Shown: positions 9,308 through 19,583, counted from the first letter of the stretch. The stretch: 64,000 bases of DNA from Bacteroidota bacterium (GCA_022567305.1 JADFHF010000007.1:46584-110583), one strand, 5' to 3'. Numbers and translations are program-made. Notes: a model not told the origin generated them from the letters alone.

Positions 9308-10600
9308 TCACACGACCGCGTGTTCGAACCGTTCGATGGTTTGGCTTCTCTTGGGCCCAGTCGAAACGATGATAGCGGGTACTCCTAATATTTCTTCGAT
9401 AAACTGGATATAATCCCGAGCTTCCTGGGGTAGTGCATCTATAGAAGTCACGCCTGTAATATCCGATTTCCATCCTGGAAACGTCCTGTATTCAGGTTTC
9501 ACTTTTTCTAGCGTCTGAATATCACTGGGGAATCGAATTGATTTTTTGCCGTTGTACTGATACGAAACGCAAACCTTAATCTCATCCAGGTTCGACAGCA
9601 CGTCAAGTTTCGTAATGGCAAGCCCGGTGAACCCGTTGATCATAGAAGTATATCGAAGCGCAACCAGATCCAACCAGCCGCACCTTCTTGGACGCCCAGT
9701 CGTTGCGCCGAATTCAGCTCCAACTCGCCTTAGTTCATCCCCGACTTCATCTTCAAGCTCTGTGACGAAGGGTCCATTTCCGACTCTCGTCGAGTACGCC
9801 TTTACGATTCCGATGCTCTCCTGTATAGCAGTCGGGGGAAGGCCAAGACCCGTGCAGCATCCACCCGCAGTCGGATGACTCGATGTCACAAATGGATACG
9901 TACCAAAATCGACATCCAGTAAAGAGCCCTGAGCTCCTTCAGCTAAAATTCGCTTCCCATCCCAGTGAGCCAAATTGAGGTACTCCGCCGTATCCGTGAC
10001 GAACGGGTCGATTAAGCGATCGAATTCCACATACTCTTCAATGATCGTTTCTACATCGAGCTTTTCTTCACCGTAGACAGACTCTAAAATGGCATTCTTT
10101 TCTTCAATCGAAGCCGTCAGTTTTTTTCGAAGTACGTCTCGGTCGAGCAAATCGACGACGCGAATGCCGGTTCGGGCGAATTTATCGACGTAGGCGGGGC
10201 CTATTCCCCGTCCGGTCGTACCGATGGCGCCTGCATCTCGTGCTCGTTCTCGTGCGCGCTCAATGCGTTTGTGGTACGGCATGATGAGGTGGGCATTATG
10301 CGAGACGAAGAACCGCCCTTCCACGGAGTAGCCCAGGTCCTTAATCATCTGGATTTCAGCCATCATCGCTACCGGATCAATCACCACACCGTTGCCTATA
10401 ACACACGTCACGCCATCGTGAAATATTCCGCTGGGAACCAGGTGCAAAACGAACTCCTCGTCTTCCCAGCAAATCGTATGGCCTGCATTGGCACCGCCCT
10501 GATATCGAGCAACGATGTCGATGTCACGACTGAGCAAGTCGACGATCTTTCCTTTTCCTTCGTCGCCCCACTGGCTTCCGACAACGACCGTAACCGGCAT
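9308..10600 (-). CDS. purA: Adenylosuccinate synthetase
   Basis: PurA condenses IMP and aspartate using GTP, the first committed step to AMP. The 430-residue length is typical. The GTP-binding loop VVGSQWGDEGKGK lies at residues 5-17 with the catalytic Asp. The IMP-binding stretch TTGRGIGPAYVDK is present near residue 130, and the C-terminal guanine-recognition region (TKLDVL) is also visible. The gene follows the STAS-domain gene after about 170 bases that contain a strong stem-loop, so it may have its own promoter. Confidence 0.97.
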   Translation of the reverse strand: MPVTVVVGSQWGDEGKGKIVDLLSRDIDIVARYQGGANAGHTICWEDEEFVLHLVPSGIFHDGVTCVIGNGVVIDPVAMMAEIQMIKDLGYSVEGRFFVSHNAHLIMPYHKRIERARERARDAGAIGTTGRGIGPAYVDKFARTGIRVVDLLDRDVLRKKLTASIEEKNAILESVYGEEKLDVETIIEEYVEFDRLIDPFVTDTAEYLNLAHWDGKRILAEGAQGSLLDVDFGTYPFVTSSHPTAGGCCTGLGLPPTAIQESIGIVKAYSTRVGNGPFVTELEDEVGDELRRVGAEFGATTGRPRRCGWLDLVALRYTSMINGFTGLAITKLDVLSNLDEIKVCVSYQYNGKKSIRFPSDIQTLEKVKPEYRTFPGWKSDITGVTSIDALPQEARDYIQFIEEILGVPAIIVSTGPKRSQTIERFEHAVV

Positions 10601-10661
10601 ATTTTTACTGTTTTTCGCTGTCCTCCTTTGGCGTCGGAGGCGGGCAGTCTATCGTTGACAC

Positions 10662-10697
10662 AAGACAGGCGACTAGCCCCTGCTCGCCGCCTGTCTT
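10662..10697 (-). terminator. Stem-loop between STAS gene and purA
   Basis: A perfect 10-bp inverted repeat (AAGACAGGCG at 10662-10671, CGCCTGTCTT at 10688-10697) encloses a 16-base loop. It lies downstream of the leftward STAS gene and upstream of purA. No clear T-run follows on either strand. It could be a weak or factor-dependent terminator, or an RNA structure in the purA leader. Confidence 0.4.
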
Positions 10698-10772
10698 CGG
10701 GTCCAAATTTATCAAATGGTCACTCACGAACATTCTCTGTGAACGCACGATCTACCGAATATATTTTCGCGA

Positions 10773-11111
10773 CTACTTGTAACTCTCAACAGCCTCTTTT
10801 ACGGAATCGAAATGTTTGAAGACCGTAATCAACTTCGTGATGACCAGCAACGACTGAATCCGATCCGCTACATTGGCCAATCGCAAATCGCCGCCCGCAT
10901 TACGCATGGTCGTCATTCCACTGATGAGCATCCCAAGTCCACTTGAGTTCATGAATTTTACTTTCGCGAGATCGACAACCACATTGGCTTTGTTGTTCTC
11001 TTTCAACTCATGCAGGGTGTCATGGAGTTTGGATCCGTCAGGACCGCCCATGATGTTGCCTTTCAATGTGATGACAACCGAATTATAGCGTTCGTCAACG
11101 TTGTAGTTCAT
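10773..11111 (-). CDS. STAS-domain anti-sigma factor antagonist
   Basis: A 112-residue single-domain STAS protein of the SpoIIAA/RsbV type. Such proteins bind an anti-sigma kinase when unphosphorylated and release its sigma factor. The signature MNSSGLGML at about residues 54-62 places the phosphorylatable serine at Ser57. No anti-sigma kinase or PP2C phosphatase is encoded in the window, so its partners must lie elsewhere. It is the gene just downstream of secF with a 64-base gap and may be read from the same transcript. Confidence 0.88.
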   Translation of the reverse strand: MNYNVDERYNSVVITLKGNIMGGPDGSKLHDTLHELKENNKANVVVDLAKVKFMNSSGLGMLISGMTTMRNAGGDLRLANVADRIQSLLVITKLITVFKHFDSVKEAVESYK

Positions 11112-11175
11112 TAGCTCTTTATGACTAGTGTACGGGGGGCGAAATACTCCAGCTGGTTTGTCTCATCAAGTCGAA

Positions 11176-12084
11176 TTACCGCCGTTTCACGACCTTTTTC
11201 TTCAACTCGATCACGATCGGCGATGCCACGAAAATAGACGAATACGTCCCAATTAGAATTCCGATGATTAATGCAAACGCGAAGCCGCGGAGCACTTCAC
11301 CACCGAATATAAATAGCACTCCTACGACGAGCAAGGTTGTCCCGGAAGTGACGATCGTGCGACTCAACGTATTATTTATTGAGCGATTCACCACGTCGTT
11401 GTAACTCTCTGCTTTGAACAACGCGGTGTACTCTCGAATTCGGTCAAAGACTACTACCGTGTCATTGAGCGAATATCCGACAATGGTTAAGAACGCGGCG
11501 ATGATCGTCTGGTCGATTTGCGTGGAGAACGGAAGAATCCCCTTCAGAATCGAGAAGAAGCCCAGAGTAATAATTACGTCATGAAACAACGCGACAACAG
11601 CTCCTACCCCGAATCTCCATTCAAATCGGATCAGGATGTACACGAAAATGACGAGCAGAGAACCAAAAATCGAAAATATTGCACCCTTTGCCAAGTCTTG
11701 AGCAAAACGAGGTCCAACATTGTCCGTCTTCTGGACACTCAGCCTCGTATTCGGAAAGGCATCGCTGATCCCCGACAAAATGAGGCTTTGTGTTACATCA
11801 ACATCATCCATTGGAAGTGTTCGAATGAGTAGAGCATCTTCGCCGAACGTTTTGACCTCAGGATCGGAAGTCAATACTCCCATTAAGGCAGATCGAACTT
11901 GGACGACGTCCAGGGGCTCACTCGTCTCAATAACAAATTCCATTCCTCCCATAAAGTCGATTCCCAATTCGAGTCCATTGAATACGAAGGAGCCGATACT
12001 CGCCAGCACCAGAAGTCCGGAAAAGATGTACCCTTTCGTCCGGTTCTCGATGAAACTGAAATTCGGATTTTCAAAAATTCGCAT
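11176..12084 (-). CDS. secF: Protein-export membrane protein SecF
   Basis: SecF pairs with SecD to use the proton gradient for late steps of protein export through SecYEG. The sequence shows the N-terminal transmembrane helix, the GIDFMGGMEF motif at the start of the periplasmic domain, and the five-helix C-terminal bundle with the VVFDRIRE signature. The length of 302 residues is normal. I start at ATG 12084 (MRIFENPNF). A GTG at 12105 in the same frame would add seven residues. It follows secD by 61 bases. Confidence 0.95.
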   Translation of the reverse strand: MRIFENPNFSFIENRTKGYIFSGLLVLASIGSFVFNGLELGIDFMGGMEFVIETSEPLDVVQVRSALMGVLTSDPEVKTFGEDALLIRTLPMDDVDVTQSLILSGISDAFPNTRLSVQKTDNVGPRFAQDLAKGAIFSIFGSLLVIFVYILIRFEWRFGVGAVVALFHDVIITLGFFSILKGILPFSTQIDQTIIAAFLTIVGYSLNDTVVVFDRIREYTALFKAESYNDVVNRSINNTLSRTIVTSGTTLLVVGVLFIFGGEVLRGFAFALIIGILIGTYSSIFVASPIVIELKKKVVKRR

Positions 12085-12145
12085 CTCACTATCTCTTTTG
12101 TGCACCGTTTGGTGCGAAAATATTTTTCAACTGAGTCTATTTGGT

Positions 12146-13999
12146 TCAGCCGTAGCTCACCGAAAGACGTTTCTCAATCACGACGTAGTCAAATAGAACG
12201 CGAGTGAACACGATCGCAGTAAACAGGGACGACAGAATACCGGCCATCAGCGTGACCGCGAACCCTTGAATGGGTCCAACACCGAAGGAATAAAGGATGA
12301 CGCCTACGAAAAAAGTCGTAATGTTTGCATCGAATATGGCGCTAAGGGCCTTTGCATAGCCGCCGTCAATGGCTGCTTTGAGCGTCTTCCCGGTGGCCTG
12401 TTCTTCCCGGATTCGCTCAAAGATCAGCACGTTTGCATCGACGGCCATACCGATCGTCAGCACGATACCGGCGATTCCGGGCAGCGTGAGTGTGGCTTGA
12501 AATGCCGATAGAATCCCGAGTATAAAAATCAAGTTTAATATCAGAGCCAGATTGGCGACCGATCCACCTACGCGGTAGTAGAAAATCATGAACAACGCGA
12601 CCAGGGCCAGACCAATCATAATCGAATTCAATCCGGACTTAATGGACGCAGCACCAAGGCTGGGTCCAACGGTCCGCTCTTCGACAATCTCAACCGGCGC
12701 TGGCAGGGCCCCGGATTTCAGGACCGTGACGATGTCCGAAGCTTCGTCTCTGGATTCAAGACCAGAGATATTGGATCGTCCGCCCGTGATTCTGCCCATA
12801 ACATTGGGATATGAATAGACGACTCCGTCAAGAACGATGGCAATATTTTTGCCCACGTTGGCGCCTGTCAGGCGTGCCCATGTGCGTGCGCCTTCTGAGT
12901 TCATGACCATGGTTACTTCGGGCGAATTGGTCAGCTGATCGAAATCGACCCGAGCATCGGTAATCACTTCTCCGCCGAGTTCTACTTCGATACGAACGCC
13001 CAGGAGATCATAAACCTCGATTCCCTCGTCCGTTGTGCCTACCGGAGACGAGGTGTACATAAGGGTCGTGTTGGCCGGCAACAGATCAACGACCCGCGGA
13101 TCGCTAAGGAGCAGGTTGACCGCTGCCGTGTCCTGTTCAGTAACGCGGCCGAAGGTGACCGACTGACCGATGGGTTGCATGACGTCAATCAGCGCATTGC
13201 CGGATCCTCCGGTTCCCTGGTCCAACAGATCAGCAATGTCAAACGTCGAATCCGCTCCTGCCAGTGTTTCCGTAGAATCAGGTACCTCTTCGTAATACTC
13301 GATCACCCGTTGTAACGACCGGGTTAATTCCGCTGGTTCAGCCATCAGTCTAAACTCGAGGTGAGCCGTTCCTTTGAGTAGAGCACGAATTCTTTTCGGA
13401 TCGTCGATTCCAGGAAGTTCGACGATGATTCGACGAGTACCCTGTTTCTGAATAGACGGTTCGGTTACTCCGTATCTGTCGACGCGGTCACGGATGATCT
13501 CGATTGCACGCGCGACGGCATCGTCGGCCTGGTCCCTTAAATACCTAGCAATCTCTGAATTTTCTGAGCGACGCGTTATTCCGGCCGTCTCATTTCGAAA
13601 ATACCTAGAGAGTCGTGCGTTTGAATCACGTCTCGTGAATTCTCGAACGAAAGAATTAATGATTGAAACGTCTCTCGCGATGGCATCACGACTCGAAACC
13701 GCGAGAACATCTTCGAAAAGTTGATCCACATCATTTGCCAGTTCTCGAATGAGTGCATCAACTCTGACTTCGAGCGTGACGTGCATCCCTCCCTGGAGGT
13801 CCAGCCCCAGTTTGAGTGCTTTCTCTCGAAGAGTCCGGAGCTCGTTGAAATGGTCTCTTTCGTATTGTTCTCGGCCTTCTTCGTCCAGCGCTGCCATTTC
13901 GCGATTGGCGAAAAAGTTCTGAACGGTCGGAAAGAGATAATACCCTGACGCCAACACGAAAAAGGCGATCAGGAAGACCTTCATGCCGTTGCCTTGCAT
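12146..13999 (-). CDS. secD: Protein-export membrane protein SecD
   Basis: SecD is the larger partner of SecF in the SecDF export motor. The protein has an N-terminal transmembrane helix, the GLDLQGGMHVTLEV motif of the P1 domain, a long periplasmic region, and the C-terminal membrane bundle containing GMAVDANVLIFERIREE, where the conserved Asp and Arg take part in proton transfer. Length (617 residues) fits the family, with a modest insertion in the periplasmic part around residues 240-330. It lies directly upstream of secF in the same direction. Confidence 0.96.
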   Translation of the reverse strand: MQGNGMKVFLIAFFVLASGYYLFPTVQNFFANREMAALDEEGREQYERDHFNELRTLREKALKLGLDLQGGMHVTLEVRVDALIRELANDVDQLFEDVLAVSSRDAIARDVSIINSFVREFTRRDSNARLSRYFRNETAGITRRSENSEIARYLRDQADDAVARAIEIIRDRVDRYGVTEPSIQKQGTRRIIVELPGIDDPKRIRALLKGTAHLEFRLMAEPAELTRSLQRVIEYYEEVPDSTETLAGADSTFDIADLLDQGTGGSGNALIDVMQPIGQSVTFGRVTEQDTAAVNLLLSDPRVVDLLPANTTLMYTSSPVGTTDEGIEVYDLLGVRIEVELGGEVITDARVDFDQLTNSPEVTMVMNSEGARTWARLTGANVGKNIAIVLDGVVYSYPNVMGRITGGRSNISGLESRDEASDIVTVLKSGALPAPVEIVEERTVGPSLGAASIKSGLNSIMIGLALVALFMIFYYRVGGSVANLALILNLIFILGILSAFQATLTLPGIAGIVLTIGMAVDANVLIFERIREEQATGKTLKAAIDGGYAKALSAIFDANITTFFVGVILYSFGVGPIQGFAVTLMAGILSSLFTAIVFTRVLFDYVVIEKRLSVSYG

Positions 14000-14158
14000 A
14001 GTCTAAAATAGGATTAAGGTTTGATCAATGAAGTCTGGAAGCCCTCATTACCCCTGTCTCTGGTATCTCAGTGTATAAATCGATGGAGCCGAGACGAAGG
14101 CTGGACCAGAAAGAATTTCGGCCGGAGCGAAGATGCTCGTGACCGCACTTGCACACGT

Positions 14159-14713
14159 CTATGGGCCAAGCGGTTGGGACGACGACCTGAGAAATCGGAA
14201 TGCGATGTGGCACGGAGGAACTTCAATCAGCCGGTCTTTCGCATCTTCACTGAAACCAGCCTGCGCGCTGGATATCTGATACGCCTTTGAGACGCGGGGA
14301 CTCTGAGCGGTCGCGGTCTGACTACGTGCCTCTGCTTTAAGGAAGCCTGGAAGAATCGCTTCTCCGACGAATTGAACAAACTGAAAGCGAAGTTCCTGGC
14401 TTAGACGATCAGTAGAGTGCTCAGCACTCTGAATGGTTTCTACAGACCCAGATTCCCTTTTTGCATTCTCCAATTCAGCCAGAAAAGAAGACAGAAACTC
14501 GTCGAAGGTGCGAGCTCCACGTTCCGAGGCAAGATCCAAGGCACGTTCCACATCAGGCTCTGCCGCTTCCGGCAAATGAAGGCGAAGCCAATCCGCATAT
14601 TGCGTGCCCATGCCGTCGGCCGTGGCCGCGGGAGACACAAGGACCGCTCCCAGACAAACCGTCAAGAGAGCGGCGAAAAAGCGTACGACAGATGTGTTCC
14701 GAAGTGAATCCAT
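14159..14713 (-). CDS. Secreted hypothetical protein
   Basis: I do not recognise this 184-residue protein. It has a clear signal peptide (hydrophobic stretch at about residues 11-30 ending AATA). The mature part is mostly helical and charged, without cysteines beyond two near the signal and C-terminal ends. It lies upstream of secD in the same direction with a gap of about 160 bases, so a link with export is possible but unproven. The gene diverges from ctaA. Confidence 0.55.
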   Translation of the reverse strand: MDSLRNTSVVRFFAALLTVCLGAVLVSPAATADGMGTQYADWLRLHLPEAAEPDVERALDLASERGARTFDEFLSSFLAELENAKRESGSVETIQSAEHSTDRLSQELRFQFVQFVGEAILPGFLKAEARSQTATAQSPRVSKAYQISSAQAGFSEDAKDRLIEVPPCHIAFRFLRSSSQPLGP

Positions 14714-14943
14714 AAAGAGGGAGCTAACCCGTCTAGACTGAACTTACGAATTTACGCACTGCCAACGCTCGAACCCGTCCGATGTGCCCCCGCGATTGAC
14801 AGATTCGTCTCACCTTCAGCGCTTCTTCAACTGGTTTTTGTTGTAAACAGCATCAAAGACCCATCCTGTGGGGTACATTTGGGCTCAATTTTCACAGGCA
14901 GCAACTCATGCTGTTGCATCTTTCAGCTAAGGTGACCCGGTAC

Positions 14944-15912
14944 ATGCGTCGTTCATCTGGAACAGACTGGACCAACCGTCGCAGATTCTCGCTCGTAGCA
15001 ATTGTCTTTGCGACGGCGCTCCTTGCTTGGGGGGCTTTCGTTACGAGTATTGACGCCGGATTGGCGGTACCCGATTGGCCCTCCTCATTCGATTCCTACG
15101 ATCCGTTCAATCCGTGGCCGAACTGGTGGCAAGCCACGCCGATCCTGGCCGAGCATGGTCACCGACTTCTCGGAGCGCTCGTGGGCCTTCTTATGATGGC
15201 CCTGGCTTTTTGGACCTGGCGTTCCGACAACCGGCCGTGGATGAGGAGACTTGCCGTCGGGGCTCTGCTCCTGGTCGTACTCCAGGGCGTATTGGGAGGG
15301 TTGCGGGTCGTGTGGGTGTCTCTCGACCTGGCCGTCGTACACGCGGCTGTCGCCCAGATTTTTTATTCTCTGTTGGCCACGTTGACGTTATTTATTTCAC
15401 CTATGTGGCAGAGAGCAGTAGATCGCGGTCATCAGAGTGAGCTTAGCGGTCTTCGTCCCGTCACGATCCGCGCCGTTCTCGCCGTCTACATTCAGATTCT
15501 GTTAGGGGCGCTGCTGCGTCATCCCGGCGTTGGAATTGATCCATTGCTCGCCGGCCTTCATCTGGGATTTGCGTTCGTTGCTGCTGCAACCATATTTCAT
15601 ATGTGGATCACGATCCGCACGGAGTTCGAAAATGAAGTTGATCTGAGACGGGTTTCCACGTGGTCGCTTCGAATACTGTTTCTTCAGGTCACGTTGGGGC
15701 TGTTTGCCTATTTTATTCTCTTAGATGAACGAGGCATCGTTCGACCAAGCAACGTACAAGTCGTCGTAAACTCGTCTCACCTTGTCGTGGGTGCCATGCT
15801 GTTGGCTTCTGCGGTACTCACTTTGGTACTGGTTTTTCGACTAACTTCACGCCGATTATTATCTTCGGAGACTGAAGCCAACACGGAGGCTGATACTCCA
15901 GCCATCGACTGA
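14944..15912 (+). CDS. ctaA: Heme A synthase (COX15/CtaA family)
   Basis: CtaA/COX15 oxidises the C8 methyl of heme O to the formyl group of heme A for cytochrome oxidase. The protein has about eight membrane segments and keeps the paired histidines of the family: the EHGHRLLG motif in the first half, a VVHAAVAQ histidine, and later GLHLGFAF and SSHLVVGA, which ligate the two hemes. I prefer ATG 14944 because AAGGTG lies nine bases upstream. ATG 14908 would add twelve residues. It precedes ctaB by 12 bases, so the two steps of heme A synthesis are in one operon, although no oxidase subunit gene is in view. Confidence 0.92.
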   Translation: MRRSSGTDWTNRRRFSLVAIVFATALLAWGAFVTSIDAGLAVPDWPSSFDSYDPFNPWPNWWQATPILAEHGHRLLGALVGLLMMALAFWTWRSDNRPWMRRLAVGALLLVVLQGVLGGLRVVWVSLDLAVVHAAVAQIFYSLLATLTLFISPMWQRAVDRGHQSELSGLRPVTIRAVLAVYIQILLGALLRHPGVGIDPLLAGLHLGFAFVAAATIFHMWITIRTEFENEVDLRRVSTWSLRILFLQVTLGLFAYFILLDERGIVRPSNVQVVVNSSHLVVGAMLLASAVLTLVLVFRLTSRRLLSSETEANTEADTPAID

Positions 15913-15924
15913 GTCTGACTAAAC

Positions 15925-16887
15925 ATGCCTGAACCGCGAACAAATTTGTCACTACACCCCACTCGCCCAAAGGAAGCAATAGCCGTTCCGACTGACGCTG
16001 TCTCGGTTCGACGATTGGCTAGGAATCAAAGGCTTCTCGATTATCTCTCCCTTGCAAAGCCTGAAATAACATTTCTGGTGACGATTTCAGCACTTGCCGG
16101 ATTCGTCCTCGGATCAACGACGGGAATGGATGGCTGGACTCTGTGCTGGACTCTTATAGGAATCCCCCTGGTCTCAGCGGGCGGTGGAGCACTAAATCAC
16201 TATCTGGAAAGGACGCACGACGGCGCAATGCGACGCACATCCACCAGACCCCTTCCGGCCGGGCGGATTCGTCCCGAAGAGGCGAGAAACTTTGGATGTG
16301 TTTTAATCGGGCTGGGCCTTGCGGTTCTCTGCCCACTCACCAATCCGCTGACAGGCGTACTGGCGGCTCTGGCTGTCGCCCTCTACCTGTACGTCTATAC
16401 ACCGATGAAACGGCTCACGCCCTATAACACGCTTGTCGGAACCATTCCGGGCGCCCTCCCGGCGCTGGGAGGATGGACCGCTGCGACGGGCAACCTCGAT
16501 ATCGGAGGTTGGGCCATTTTTATGATTCTTCTGGCATGGCAAATGCCGCATTTTCTGTCACTTGCCTGGATGTACAGGAAAGACTATGAGCGGGCCGGGT
16601 TTGCGATGTGGACGGTCGGAGATGAGTCGGGTGTACGGACAACCCGCCTGACACTGAGTTTTTCTATCCTCATGATCGCAGCGAGTGTTTATCCCTGGTT
16701 CTTGAATCTCTCTGGACCGATTTATCTGACCGGAGCCCTGTTTCTAGGAGCGTGGTTTATGATTCCTGTTATTAAATTCGTTCGTTCCAAATCAGTCCAC
16801 GATGCACGGTTGGTTCTGAAGGCCTCGGTCAAATACATCCCGATTCTTCTCCTCCTCATCGTCGTGGATCGATTGGTAGGCCTGTAG
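15925..16887 (+). CDS. ctaB: Protoheme IX farnesyltransferase (heme O synthase)
   Basis: A UbiA-superfamily prenyltransferase that adds farnesyl to heme B, giving heme O. The motif ALNHYLERTHDGAMRRT followed by RPLPAGRI carries the Asp and Arg residues that bind prenyl diphosphate and magnesium, and the second Asp-rich loop (MYRKDYERAGF) is present. About eight to nine membrane helices and 320 residues match the family. The first 35 residues form a cytoplasmic tail. It lies between ctaA and rlmN with gaps of 12 and 13 bases. Confidence 0.95.
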   Translation: MPEPRTNLSLHPTRPKEAIAVPTDAVSVRRLARNQRLLDYLSLAKPEITFLVTISALAGFVLGSTTGMDGWTLCWTLIGIPLVSAGGGALNHYLERTHDGAMRRTSTRPLPAGRIRPEEARNFGCVLIGLGLAVLCPLTNPLTGVLAALAVALYLYVYTPMKRLTPYNTLVGTIPGALPALGGWTAATGNLDIGGWAIFMILLAWQMPHFLSLAWMYRKDYERAGFAMWTVGDESGVRTTRLTLSFSILMIAASVYPWFLNLSGPIYLTGALFLGAWFMIPVIKFVRSKSVHDARLVLKASVKYIPILLLLIVVDRLVGL

Positions 16888-16900
16888 GTTTAAATCAACC

Positions 16901-17950
16901 ATGGTTGATTTAAAGACACTAGCGGCGGCTGAACTCGAGCAGTTTATCGTCGATCTTGGACTTCCAGCTTATCGAGGCCGGCAGATTTATCGCTGGATGT
17001 ACGCCCTGGGAGTCTCCGAATTCGAGTCGATGTCTGACTTACCCGCGTCGCTTCGGTCACGTCTGGAGCAAGTCGCGTTCATTTCCTCACTGACGTTCAA
17101 AAAAAGTCAGGAGTCTAGTGACGGTACGATAAAGTCGTTGTATCAGATCAACTCTGGTAAAGCGATTGAGACGGTACTGATCCCCGATTTTGACTCTGAT
17201 CGTCAGCCGAAACGAATGACGGCCTGCGTCTCCAGCCAGGTGGGATGCGCGATGGATTGTTCATTTTGCGCGACCGGCAAAATGGGATTTCATGAGAATC
17301 TTTCCTCAGGTGAAATCTACGATCAGGTCTATGGTATCAATCAGCTTGCCATCGAACGGTATGGGAAATCTCTCACCAATATCGTCTTTATGGGAATGGG
17401 CGAACCGCTTCTGAATTTTCAGGCAGTTTGTGACAGCGTTCAGAAAATTTCGAGTAAGAACGGACTGGCTATGGCGCCCCGCAGAATTACGATTTCTACT
17501 GTAGGGCTCGCTGACCAGATTAAGAAGCTGGCGGATCAATCGCTAAAAACGAACCTGGCTGTTTCCTTGCATGCGCCTACCGACAAAAAGCGCAGTTCCA
17601 TCATGCCCGTCAATCGCAAAGCAAAAACGGATTTGAGGGCTCTTCGCAGCGCCATCAAATACTATTCAGAAAAAACAAAGAGACGTGTTACATACGAATA
17701 CTGTCTCTTCAAGGATTTCAACGATACGACCGAAGATGCCGTCCAACTTTCCGAGATCGCACACTGGGTACCGAGCAAGGTGAATCTCATCATGTACAAT
17801 CCTGTCGACGGGGTTCGGTTTGAAAGATCGGATGAAGCGACGGTACACGAATTCGTGCGGGAGCTTCTCAAAAGACGCGTGCGCGTTACCGTGCGAAAGA
17901 GTCGAGGAACAGACATAGATGCTGCCTGTGGACAGCTCGCTCTGAATTAG
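16901..17950 (+). CDS. rlmN: 23S rRNA (adenine-2503)/tRNA methyltransferase RlmN
   Basis: A radical-SAM enzyme that methylates C2 of A2503 in 23S rRNA and A37 in some tRNAs. The iron-sulfur motif CAMDCSFC supplies Cys116, Cys120 and Cys123. The GMGEPLLNF motif and the late Cys in DAACGQL (near residue 344), which forms the covalent RNA intermediate, are both present. Length of 349 is normal. It is the last gene of the ctaA-ctaB-rlmN run and its stop faces the MFS transporter 24 bases away. Confidence 0.97.
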   Translation: MVDLKTLAAAELEQFIVDLGLPAYRGRQIYRWMYALGVSEFESMSDLPASLRSRLEQVAFISSLTFKKSQESSDGTIKSLYQINSGKAIETVLIPDFDSDRQPKRMTACVSSQVGCAMDCSFCATGKMGFHENLSSGEIYDQVYGINQLAIERYGKSLTNIVFMGMGEPLLNFQAVCDSVQKISSKNGLAMAPRRITISTVGLADQIKKLADQSLKTNLAVSLHAPTDKKRSSIMPVNRKAKTDLRALRSAIKYYSEKTKRRVTYEYCLFKDFNDTTEDAVQLSEIAHWVPSKVNLIMYNPVDGVRFERSDEATVHEFVRELLKRRVRVTVRKSRGTDIDAACGQLALN

Positions 17951-17973
17951 GGCCGTGCGAGCCTCCGGTCTTC

Positions 17974-19365
17974 TTACTCATTCAATGTGCGCATGACCGT
18001 TTCTTTTTCCGCGACTCTCCCTTTCAATCTAAAGGCCAATAACGTCAGTCCGGCCATCATTGCCGCAACGCCGAAGAACGCAGCAGAATAGCCAGCAACG
18101 GCTCCTGCCATAGACGCTACGACGCTACCAACCAACGCCGCCCCAAAGAGCTGACCGACGGAGATAAAGAGTGTAATTAATCCTTGAGAGGCGGTCCGTT
18201 CTTCCACCTCAGTTTCGTGCATCAAAATATAATTAAGGGCGGAACCCATTATTCCGGCGAGGCCCAGGCCGATCGAAACGGTACAGAAATAAAAGGCCGG
18301 GCGCGAACCTGGCCAGGTGGCGATTCCCGCCATTCCAACGACCATAGCTAATGAACTTGCCACCACGACGGCTCTGGACCCTGATCGATCCAGGAGTCTA
18401 CCCGCAAGCGGTGATCCAACGGCGATGGCCACCGAAAGCGGCACGAGCATGAATGCTGCCGTTTCCCATGACACCCCCATCGCCAGACTTGCGAGTGTCG
18501 GAAATGAGATGAAGGCAGCCTCCACAATTCCTGCTCCGATGGCAATCATACTGGCAAGAACAATCTGTCTGTTCTGAAACATGGATAGCCGCAGCATCGG
18601 ATCTTCAGCAATTTTTTCTTGCTTGACGAATGCAGGAAGCAGGATGAATGTTACAAGAAATGATATCCACGCTCTTGGAGCGAGCAAGGATGCCCAGAGA
18701 TTTCCCGGATCGATTTGATTCACTCCATACGTAAACGCGAGAAGGGCGCCTGACAAAAAGAGTATTCCTCTGACGTCGATCGATTTTGTCCGCTCCGGGG
18801 TCGACCGCGGCATATACTTTAGGGCGAAGATCCAAATCAGTGCGATGAGTGGCAGATAGCCGAAATAGATCAATCTCCAACCAAACGGAAGGAGGATTCC
18901 GGCTAGAATGGGCCCAATGATAAAGGCCACTCCGAATACAGCTCCAAGTATTCCCAGAGCTCTTCCCCGGTATTCGGGTCGATAGACATCCCCAACAACG
19001 GCCGCAGCGACCGGGAATATGCCCGACACAGAGAATCCTTGAACCGATCGCCCGACCAACAACATGCCGAAAGATGACGACGTAGCCACGATCAGGCTGC
19101 CCACCGCAAATGTGACGATCACCGATAAGAAGACCCGGCCCCGACCGAAGAGATCTGCCAATTTTGACATGATCGGAACACCCACCAAATTGAAAAGCAC
19201 GAACGCGTTCAAAATCCACGAGCCGGCCCGCTCATCAATTCCGAATGTGCTTTGAATTGCAGGCTTTGCGGGACCTAGAATGGCGATATCCATGGCGGCC
19301 ATCAGCACGCCAAAGAAAAGAACGGCCAGGAGCCGACCGTGTCCAGATGTAGTTTCGGAGTTCAA
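17974..19365 (-). CDS. MFS transporter, drug-efflux (DHA) type
   Basis: A 463-residue major-facilitator protein with twelve or more membrane segments. The motif KLADLFGRGRVFL after helix 2 and the helix-5 stretch GIIGPILAG-like (FIIGPILAGIL) mark the drug:proton antiporter group. Substrate cannot be told from sequence. No ATG precedes the first membrane helix, and the best start is TTG at 19365, which gives a short polar N-terminus. The gene stands alone, with a decayed gene behind its start. Confidence 0.85.
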   Translation of the reverse strand: MNSETTSGHGRLLAVLFFGVLMAAMDIAILGPAKPAIQSTFGIDERAGSWILNAFVLFNLVGVPIMSKLADLFGRGRVFLSVIVTFAVGSLIVATSSSFGMLLVGRSVQGFSVSGIFPVAAAVVGDVYRPEYRGRALGILGAVFGVAFIIGPILAGILLPFGWRLIYFGYLPLIALIWIFALKYMPRSTPERTKSIDVRGILFLSGALLAFTYGVNQIDPGNLWASLLAPRAWISFLVTFILLPAFVKQEKIAEDPMLRLSMFQNRQIVLASMIAIGAGIVEAAFISFPTLASLAMGVSWETAAFMLVPLSVAIAVGSPLAGRLLDRSGSRAVVVASSLAMVVGMAGIATWPGSRPAFYFCTVSIGLGLAGIMGSALNYILMHETEVEERTASQGLITLFISVGQLFGAALVGSVVASMAGAVAGYSAAFFGVAAMMAGLTLLAFRLKGRVAEKETVMRTLNE

Positions 19366-19583
19366 GCAGAAAAGAGATTGCGATATTGCGGAGACGAACC
19401 CCGAAGGAACAACGCTCGCGCTTCTACCTGCTTCCGAGCAACAGGTTTAGCGAAACGACATCTTTTTTCTTGCAGTACATTTCGTAGATCTACGGGCTGA
19501 ATTTATTTCCATCCAGCGTATCCAAACATTATCGAAACGTTTTTATCACGTCGTCTTCCCCAACGTTATCCCGACCGCCCTTT

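Noticed and set aside
9310..9330. GTTCGAACC resembling a tRNA T-loop
   Set aside because: It is the coding end of purA and no cloverleaf can be formed around it.
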